Positions 54,705 through 64,000 of a DNA stretch of 64,000 nt are shown here, one piece after another. The translations under genes were made by a program, and so were the position numbers. Each line of letters begins with the position of its first letter. The stretch's first letter is position 1. Below the pieces are notes generated by a model. That model saw nothing but the letters and a program-made list of their open reading frames with translations, was not told where the DNA came from and did not search any database. The stretch is from Tetranychus cinnabarinus (Eukaryota; Arthropoda; Arachnida; Trombidiformes; Tetranychidae): NCBI GenBank assembly GCA_022266195.1, contig WHVY01000002.1:2433001-2497000 (forward strand), written 5' to 3'.

Positions 54705-55168
54705 AGATGGCGCTTTGTTCAGGGAGGCATTTCTATCATTGAACTAAACTTGCGCAAGTTGAACCTTTACTCGTGCAAATGTGAGAACCATTTTATTCAA
54801 TAACAGACTTGGAGTTGGCTTTTTGTAACCAAAGTATCATCATCAGTGAGTTTGTCTCTCATTTCAACTCGAATGTGTCAACGATTTCGGTTGCAACTGA
54901 CAACTTTACCAATCAATTGTTTCCATTTTAAATTGATTAATAAAGTTTCCTTGTGACTCAAGTTTACCATGGATTCAGTTGATTATAGATTAAAGTTTTT
55001 TCACGAGAAAAAGTTTTGCTTTTCTTGAAGTAAAAGTGGATAAAAGTGGATAAAGGATTAAACAAGCATTGAAATGGTCTTTAAATTTTCACTCATCATT
55101 GGACTGCTAACTCTACTTCCAAGTAAATATGGTAAGAATCGAAAAACAAAATTCTTTAAAAATTATTC
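54705..55168 (+). repeat. inverted duplicate block, copy B (Dscam-like promoter, exon 1 and splice donor)
   Basis: Reverse-complement counterpart of 18511-18983, with high identity by eye over the whole length. The homology ends are sharp: just after TTCTTTAAAAATT on the intron side and near the GGCGCTTTGTTCAGG word on the outer side. With copy A it forms an inverted pair enclosing 35.7 kb. Confidence 0.9.
55074..55131 (+). pseudogene. orphan copy of the Dscam-like signal-peptide exon
   Basis: An ATG followed by the same signal peptide as at 18600-18543. The only differences seen are silent (CTG-CTA against CTG-TTG). The donor ATG|GTAAGAATCG is kept. No Ig exon follows on the plus strand within the window, so either the partner exons lie beyond 64 kb or this exon is orphaned. 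Confidence 0.7.
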
Positions 55169-58100
55169 ATAAATAAAACGCAACCGAACTTTTATTTTAA
55201 GAAAACACCGATTTTAATAAAAAAAATAGAAATCAAAGATTATTACAAAACTACAAATTAAAATGAACAAGCATAAAACTACTCAGTCGCAGAGCTAAAC
55301 TCAATCTCTTGTCTCAAAGTAACTAAATAATCCGTTACAATAAGATCGCATAAAACTTTGCACAGTCAAACTTGTATTAATATTAATATTTGCATTAACG
55401 CGTTTCCGAGTTCTTCGAATATTGTAATCAATTTTGCACTCGTTTGAAACTTTCGCTAAACTTTCATGGCAAGTTAATTTGGTGAAAATTGATCAGCTAG
55501 TTATGATTAAACTTTCAAAGAAAAAAATTGAAACTTTTTTCCAAAAGATTCGAGAAAATTTCCACAAATTGTGTAAAATTTCTTTTTGTGTAGTTCTTGA
55601 TCGAAACTGTTGATTGGCTATTTTTGTCATTCTTCTTGATTTACAATGTTAGACCTTTTTTTATCGTCAAAATCTAATTCAATTGTAAACCATTAAATAA
55701 ATGACGAGCAAAGCCAATTGTGGTTGCAACTTTGAAAGCAAACTTGTCCCTGAATCATTTCATCTGAAACAATATCATGTTATTAGTAATAGTTTGAAGA
55801 GTTGAGGGTAGAAGAAGAAAAAAATGATTGCCTTCGGAAACGATTAAGAACAGAAAACAATTTTCTTTGTTGTGTGAAAAGGCAGAGAAATCAAAAAAGA
55901 AGGAAAGCAAAATAGGAAAAGAAAGCAAATTTTAACAGATTCAACATTTTGCTCAGATAAAAGTCCAATGCAGTAACACATGAGTTTCAACAACAACCTT
56001 TTTACGTCATCAGCATTTTTGTTCATACAATTTTTATTTACATTTTTTTCTATCCATTTTCACTTGCAATCGTGAATCAAGTTGAGGTTGGCAAGAATGA
56101 AAAATATCTACGAACAATTGTTTTTTCTTTTTTTACTTCTTTTGTTTTATTGCATTTGCTTCTTCACTCCGTGTTTCAGCAACTAGCCATCAATAAGACT
56201 GTCAATACTCCAAGTGACACTGAACCAGGAAAAGGAAACTCATGTTGATGTAAACATTTTTCACTGCAAACTCGAGTAATTGATGCTCGGGAATAGAATC
56301 AAAAGGAAAAAAAAGTTATTTGGAAGAAAAATTTATCCAGAAAATTGTGATTAATAACGAATGGAAAACATGTGTTTGAGAAAGTTTTCAAGATAATTGA
56401 TTTTCTCAATTGCAACATTAATAACTTTGCAACTTTTGAACAGTTGAAGTAACTCTTTTCATTTGGGCAGAAAATCGTAACAATAATTAGATGAAGTTTA
56501 GATGAGATTCAATGGAATCGAGAGAAACTACAGATTGGCAAAACTTTATTGACTTGCAACTCCAGCTTGGAGTTTTCCTTCCCTTCCCTCACTCCCAGTC
56601 AATCTACGTATCAAGAAGTGAAACATTTCTACTCCCAGCATTTCCACTCCCAGTCAATTTTCCCTTCCCCTTCATCCAACTTGGAAACTGTGTTTTTCTG
56701 GTTCCAATTAAAATCGTAAATAAAAAATGAACTCAACTTTTCAACTTGAATTCGTAAAAACATTTTCTCTTTCGTTCTCACTGGTATCAATGCTACCTTG
56801 CATTCAACACTTGCCAGTTTCAATGCTGCATTCATTTGGATTCTGATGAGTTGATTTCCAGCAGAGCTTTTGTGCCTTTCAAATTCAACAATTTAGTCGA
56901 CTGTTTAACTTGCAATTCAAAGTAAACTCATTTTCCTTTTGATCAACTCAAAGGGTTCAACTTGTTTAACTCGTTTTCATTGTTTCCAAATTCAGTCCTT
57001 TTTCTTTTCCAAATCAAGTTTTACAAGAATTTTCGACTCTCAAGTCAAGAACTTTACATTTTCTTTCTTTTTCTATCTCATCCTCAACCTTCTATTCTTG
57101 CCTTTTGTAATTTCAATTACACTGTTCAACAATTTCAATCCATTGTTTCCAATAACAATTGCTTTTCTTGTGAATGTTTCTTTTTTTTCTTCTTTTCCTC
57201 TTTCTTTCTGTACTTTTCAAGCAATTCCATTGAATGCCCATGTGATTTGATCAACCTCAACATGATGTTTAATTGAAAGAAGATGAAGAACATGACAGAA
57301 TAAGAAGAAAAAGTTGAAATAATTATCTTTTTAAATATTTAACTAACTTTGTTTGCCTTTATCGTTAACCTATTAAATGAATAAGAAAAAAAGAGACAAA
57401 AAAGATTTTTCATTCCACAATGAATTTATACTGAATCATGACAGATTCTCAAAACTCAAATCTAATTAAATTACAACTATTCAATATTCAAACTTGAAGA
57501 CTGGGAATTCGCTTTATAACATTGTTATAATTAGAAAAAAAGAAGAGAAGGAAAAGAATCTGTCTAATCAAGAGTTGCATATTGAATAATTTGGAAGTTT
57601 GTTTATTTCCTTACATTTTACATTCAATTCCAATGTAGAGTTCATTTTCATGGGCGATTTATTCAAATCTTGAATTTCAATTCTTGCCAGTGTTTATCAT
57701 TTTCTCATTTCAAATGGAAATGGAAAGAGGAAAACTGAAAATTACTTGATTGGAATTATTGAAGAAACTTGATTTCAGTATAAATTAAATATGTAAACAA
57801 GAATAAACTCAAAGGTGATTAAACTCATTGATTATAAATGGTAATTTTAAATTAGAAAAGTTTCCAAAAAAGAAAAGCAAAACTGTAATGAATAGTTGCA
57901 ATGATCAAGTCAACAAACGAAAAGAAAAAAAATTCAACGAAAAAGTTCCAAATTCAGATGATCATTAGCATTTCGTTGATCTTAATTTCCATATTCAACC
58001 GGCTAATCAAGATGTTCAAATTGAATACTTTGTTAGAAGCAAGAAAATTGGATTGAAAGAAAATTCTGATTTCTCATTTTATCCACATTTTTTGTGCTTG

Positions 58101-61100
58101 TTAGATGAAGTTTCAACTCATAAGATCAAGAGTCGTAATTGTAAAAGAAATTCAATTTTTACTTGAACGGAAGACTTGAAATTCTGGATTATGAAGCAAT
58201 TTGCTTAAATGAATTTCAGGATCAAAACTTTTATATAAATCTTTATTTTTTTACTCGAGAGAGTCGAGAAAAGCAATGATATGATTTGGATATTGTTTGC
58301 TCATTTGGCATCTGAAATGATGAAATAGATACAAGTTTAGCTCTTGGAGTTTTATCTGTTGATGTAATCGAAATTGAGAATTCGAAAGTTTCGTGAATTG
58401 AAATGTAATTCAACTGCAAATTTCGAGGATTACATTACTAAATGCTCAATAAATACTCTCGAATTTTCAACTGAAAATTTTTGCTGCAAATAAGATAAAA
58501 GAGATTTAACAAAATTTCATCGCTCAACAGAGCAAAACAGACAAAAAAGATGTTCATTAAAACGCATTTGGACAAAACTTTTCTTACCTCTAAGCACAAT
58601 ATTGGTTTAGAGCAAAAATATATTCATATTTAAAGTTGCTCGAAACGAAGATAATCCTTTTCGAGTTTATCTTTAATGGTAACATTCGTTGGTAGATATT
58701 ATTCCAATTTCCTTTATTCCTTACACTTTTGAATTGTATCTTCGAGTATTATTTTCATGTTGAAATTCTGAGGTTGTGATAGAAGATTCAAGTCATTTTC
58801 GTGAAAACCGAAGTTTATTGGCAAAAATTGTTTCTCTTTTCTTTTGATTCATTGTTTTGTGCTTTACACCTTTAAGTGAAACTCAAAGTAATGAAATAAA
58901 ATCAGTGAACAATGATGAAATTGAGAAAATGGTTGATATCAGAAAATAAAGGAAAATTGTTTCCTCTTGTTTCGTTTCACCTGAAGGCAGGTTGTAAAAG
59001 CTCATTGCTCATTGTTCGTATTCATTTATTTATTCGTTTATTTCAACATTTTATCTATTTTTTCTCACTTTACAAATGGTATTTGAAAAGAGTTGAAATG
59101 ACATGAAAATGTGGTAATCGTTGAAATGCTTTTCTTGTGAACATCATGAATTGGCTCAGGCAAGCAAAAAAGGTTGAAAAATATAAAAATTCGCCTACTT
59201 TTTGCTTCTGTTGACACTCAAATGATAATTGAAAAAAGAAATGGTGAAAATGAAATGAAGCAAATTTGTTATTTTTGCCTGAAGCAATAAAATTTGTTCA
59301 CTCAAATAATGATTTCAAGTAATCACAGAGAACCACAAACAATAAAATGTAAAAGTTGACAAAGGAAAACCTCTGCTATTTCAATCTCAATAATCGTTTC
59401 CAACAGCATTTCCGTGTATTCATGATTCTTTTAATATCATCGTCTATTTGCTCAAGAATTGATATAACCTTTCGCAGTGTAATCGTTGCTCTTTGTTGAT
59501 GGCAAGTAAGTAAATATCAACCTTGTAAAGGTCGATTTAAGAAAAGAGATGCAAAATTTTTTCGTTCCAACGAACTTGAATCGAAAACTGAGTTTTTCAA
59601 GTTGAATTTGAACTTTGATTTTAATAGAGAAAAGTCAATTTCATTATCATTCATCTTATGATTGAGAGTTTTGAACTTTACTGTTATCAGCTGATAAAGT
59701 GTAACAAAAATTTCGAAAAAAGTAATTTTCTTTTTTCGATAAATTTTTCAGCTCCAACATGAAAAGGCAACCATGCATGGTGATAAAATGTCTAACATGG
59801 ATAAATGAAGAAACTAATTTGCTTGGGAAAAAAATATTCAACAAAACTGTTACTGGGAGTAAAATTGTTGAACTTAGTTGAACATCATCATTATCTGCCA
59901 GGGAATGCATGCTACTAATGACAATGTCTTATCACATATTTAATGATGAAAAGAGTGAAAAAGTGAAAGTCAACATTTCTCTTTCCTTCATCACATAGTG
60001 TCTGCATCATTATTGTGACTGGATCGTGCAAATCAGTTCAAGGGAGAAAGTATCTATTCCATATCGAAAGAGTAAATTAAATTCGCAAAAATGTTATTCA
60101 TGCTCTGATCGAGTTGGCAAGCATCTGGAGAAATTAAAAAAGCCGATTAACTTCCAGTGTTTAGAAGCAAATCATCTCTACTCGGGGTGAAAATTTTTTT
60201 GTCAAATATTCTCTGTTTTTCTTGTTTTTCTCTTTTTGATTGCAATATATTCTCATCAGATCTGTATCTCTTCACAAGTCGGTAAATTCTGTGAAAAGTT
60301 CATATTCTATGCACCCTTTACTGTCCCTTATCTATCGTCGCTCATTTGGTGATATTTGATATTCTAAGTGAATTCGCTTTTTTCTAAGAAAAAATATCAG
60401 AATATTTTATGCCTGATATTTTTATTCATTGATCATTAGACGTTCATTGGAATTAGAGTCAATTTTGGCTTTTAATTCTTGTAAATGATCTAACTGAGAA
60501 TAAATTTAATTCTGTTGAAAGACAGGGAATGAATGTGATGGAATTTGAATGGATTATCTTTGTTTTCATTCCGCATCGAAAGTTTGGAATAGAACTTGAA
60601 AAGATAAATTTTCTCAAGTAAAGTAGTAGCTGATATATTCTCAGTTGCAACACAAAATTGAAACTTTTGCTCTGATGAAATATCGAATGTGAATAAATTT
60701 GATATAATTTTTCTCTATTTACTCGGCTAAATGTCAAATCTACTTTTCAAGAATCAATCGGATTATTTTTTGTTGATTTTTTCTCTTTATTCCAATTTCT
60801 GAGCTTCTTTTCCATGCTAACAATTTAAACATATTGAATTGAATAAAAGCAATAATAAATGTTGATTTAAAAGTTGCATGATTGTAAATGATTGGAAAAT
60901 CGAGTTTATCTCAACTCTGAATGTAGAACCAATACAGAACCATTTACTTATTGGAACAAAAGTAAAGCTTGAAAACCAAAGTCAAAACAATTTCATGGAG
61001 AAAAGAAGGAGTTTCATGTGAAAAAATGAACCCATAACAAGTCAACAAGGGACATGAGTGGCAATTTCATTTCTTTCCTGAAATTGATGAACTCTCAATA

Positions 61101-64000
61101 ACAATGTTACCAAAAAAACTAATTTCTTATCACTTAGGGTTGACTTGAGTTATAGACTAAATTACATGATAAAACTTGTAATGATTCAACAAAATCAGCT
61201 CAAACCACCTTTGCTTATTCTATTTCGGAAAATTTTCTAAGAAAGAAAGCTAAATGACTCTTATTTTTTCCATGAACTTAAGAAGTTTTTTTTATATTTT
61301 TTTTGGCAAATAAATTTCTTATTCATGAATTTTCGGTTTAGTTGGGAAGTTATTTTTATTAATTTTCAATGACAAGTTATCCAAAAATTTAAAGGATAGA
61401 ATTTGCTTACTAAGCAATGCTTAGATATATTTTTTAGAACTTTCCTTTTAGCTTGTCTGCCGATAAGTGATCGTGCGTAATCCCTTCTTGAGAAATTCTG
61501 AATTTACAATTCATCGGGAAGTTTTTTTCTTTGCTATTGATTTTTAAATCAGCTGACGAACCTCAAAAAGATTAAAAAAACACCTTGCTACATTAAAGAA
61601 AAGACAGAATAATCTTATTTGGTCTGTGATAAAATAATTCATCCACATCTCAAGAGGAGAGAAAAAGTCTGAAACAATCTTGACGCAAATTTCATTCAAA
61701 CACAAAATTCAATCTGATTTTGATTGATTCATCATAATTTGGAAAACTGAATGTTGACTCATGTTAAGGTCAAGGAAGAAAAATCGAGCAGAGATAGATT
61801 AACTGTGCTAAACTAGTTATCCACAGAAGAAAAAAGTTATCACTTTTTTCACTCTCTGTTAATATTGTAGCATTTTCTTTTGATTCCCTTCTTTTTTTCT
61901 GGTCAAATAATGTGAAACACAATTTATTACAATTACGATGAGAAATGAATGAGTGAGAATAGAAAATGTTTTTTTACTTCTCTTCACGGCTACAGGGAGT
62001 GCATACTCCGTGAGCTTTTTACGTGTCTTTTTATCATCAAATTTGTTGCTTTGATATCTGAATGAATGAACAAGAAATGTGCTTTATGTATGATTCAAAG
62101 GATATTCATGGCAAGACATTTATCGAGCTATTATTAGATAAATCAAGATGGTTACACAAGATAGAGTTGAAGGTGTGTTGATGATGATTAACATCAACTG
62201 GGAGTGAGAATGCTAAAGATGATCTTTTTCTCTCTTTTCTCTTGTTCTGACATTCACTGTTTTTGCTGGTGAATTTCAGAGATGGATGACATTATTAAAG
62301 AATGTAAAGAGTAATTTATTGAGAAGATAACAAGGGTTGATGCAGAGTAATTAGAGTTTGCTGCCCGATTATCATGATCAATGACAATCTTTCGTCTTCT
62401 ACCAACAGATTTATTATTCTGACCAAAGATACAAAGGGATAAAATTTGCATCTATATACACTTTGGTTCAACTGATTTGATGAAAAACGATAAATTTCAT
62501 GGATACTTGTAATATTCTTGCCTTTCCCTCCCATGCCAGACCAGATTGATTCGTCACCTCAAGTTAGCTTTTCATTTACTTTTTGATTAAATTTTCACCT
62601 CCCAGCCTTTCATCATTCCCACTTAATTGAACTTGATATTCATTTGGTCAAACAAAAAGTTTACACTTGAACACAAAAAAGGGTCATCCTCTTGACTCTC
62701 CCTTTACTCTTGATTCTCATGAACATTTGTAAATATATTTTTCATATACTAGACACTTGACTCCCAGCTCAGTTTCCATCCCAGTGAAAACCAACACATT
62801 CTCAATGGTTTAATTATCATGTAAACTTCAATCAACTTGACAATTGCAACTCGAATTAGAATTCGTAAATTAACGGTCAAGAATTATTCTAGTTCGAATC
62901 AAAGTTTTTCACAATTTTTTCGAGCAATTCTCATGATGAATTCAGAGAATTCCTAAAAATCTCTCATGAAGACGCAAAAAATTTGATACATTTTGCAATA
63001 AAATCCTAAAGAAGTCTCGTATCATGAATCAATGAATTTCTATGAAGCTATCGTTGCACCGAAGGGAAAGGTCAGCTGAAAGAAATGCGGTTCAATTTCA
63101 TTTATATCGTCGTGAAATCGGAATTAGAATCAATTATGAGAATTGCTGTTAAATTAAGTTTCAGAATGCAGCTATGAAGTTTCGTAGGTGTATCACAGCT
63201 GCAGTCGATTGGAAGTTCCTTCGCCATTTCAAAATGAATTTCATGAAAACTGATTAGAGATCAATTTTCCTGATTTAAGGAAAAGAACATTTTCATCGGC
63301 GATAGAGAATTGAATTTAACCATTTCGGGCTTTCGAACCAGATGCATATCCAGCAGTATTCACCGTTTCAATAAGCTTCTAATAGCTATTATGTGGTATC
63401 ATTAATACATGAAATTCAATATTTACGCCAATTCCGTTTCAATTTCATGGTTATTTAAAAGTAAACTTTTATCGTGGGCTGATTATATTATCTTTATTTG
63501 TATTTCTTTTTTTGAGTGAGTTGAATTCTGGAAAACAATTTTCTTTCCTAATCCTTTCAGAGTTGGGAACAAAAAAATTGTACAACAGAAAAAAGAAGAG
63601 AATTGTTGTAATTTCATCGCAAGCTTAGAGATATCCTGTTGAGTTTCAGCCATTTAGTTGTTTGCCACCCTTTAGACAGAAATGTGGATTTTGCCAACAA
63701 AAATATAATCAAGTGAAAGAGAAAAATATGAAACAGAATGAAGGGTGAAAAAGAAAATTTTGGATAAATTCCTGTGAGAACTAGGCTACATGGTGTCACC
63801 TTAATCCAGAGGAAACAAGAATCGTTGAATTGAATGTTTCATTTGGCTTAATCCATTCGTAGCAAATAATCCAATATTCTGGAGCAAATTAACACACATG
63901 GAAAAGAAAGAAATGAAATGGCAATCTTCTTGGAGACCTTTAATACTCAACTTCACTCAATAATCTCAGTTCAACTAATCTTGCTTACATAACCTCAATT
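55169..64000. other. 8.8 kb without a supportable gene
   Basis: AT-rich, with only short low-complexity open frames on both strands. A possible small coding exon lies at 56180-56248 (see findings). ACTCCCAG words recur at about 56587, 56630, 56646, 62197 (inverted) and 62760. The stretch could be an intron of a gene outside the window, including one started by the promoter copy at 54.7-55.1 kb. Confidence 0.5.

Noticed and set aside
1..64000. CRISPR array, bacterial operon or phage features
   Set aside because: Spliced exons with GT..AG introns, signal peptides and animal gene families show the window is eukaryotic. No regularly spaced direct repeats were seen.

Overview
The window is AT-rich, intron-bearing animal DNA. 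Introns begin with GT and end in AG, and most are short except for a few very long ones. It holds one end of a Dscam-like immunoglobulin gene, a complete NRF-6-like acyltransferase gene, and a local expansion of seven-pass gustatory-receptor-like genes. These features together point to a chelicerate. My best guess is a spider mite (Tetranychus-like), because those genomes are AT-rich and carry large Dscam-like and gustatory receptor families. This assignment is inference from gene content, not from a database match.

Layout. (1) 1-18.6 kb, minus strand: the 5' half of a Dscam-like cell-surface gene. Its signal-peptide exon is at 18.54-18.60 kb. It has an Ig2-type domain split over two exons, an exon with two Ig domains, and an exon with Ig5 plus half of Ig6. 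It then runs off the left edge. All internal introns are phase 1. I found no Ig1 exons. The long introns carry a tRNA-like (SINE-type) sequence and a diverged tandem duplication. (2) 19.1-20.6 kb: a 1.47 kb fold-back element with two apparently identical ~552-bp arms. (3) 21.9-51.2 kb, plus strand: a ten-exon NRF-6-like gene. The splice phases agree at every junction and give a 762-residue protein. (4) Inside its 22.3-kb second intron, on the opposite strand: nine gustatory-receptor-like loci, of which six are intact, two are frameshifted and one is a fragment. Three hairpin or terminal-repeat elements and one Tc1/mariner-type transposon lie between them. (5) 51.6-55.2 kb: a decayed Ig fragment of the Dscam-like gene, an intact receptor on the plus strand, and an inverted copy of the Dscam-like promoter plus signal exon. 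(6) 55.2-64 kb: no gene I can support.

The most interesting points are these. The receptor cluster is nested antisense in an acyltransferase intron. The Dscam-like promoter and first exon exist as an inverted pair that brackets the whole NRF/receptor block. Paralogous empty sites demonstrate the TA target duplication of one of the inserted elements. The Tc1-type transposase has a stop codon exactly at its third catalytic acidic position. Exon coordinates were read by hand from splice signals and phase. No alignment, search or expression data were available.
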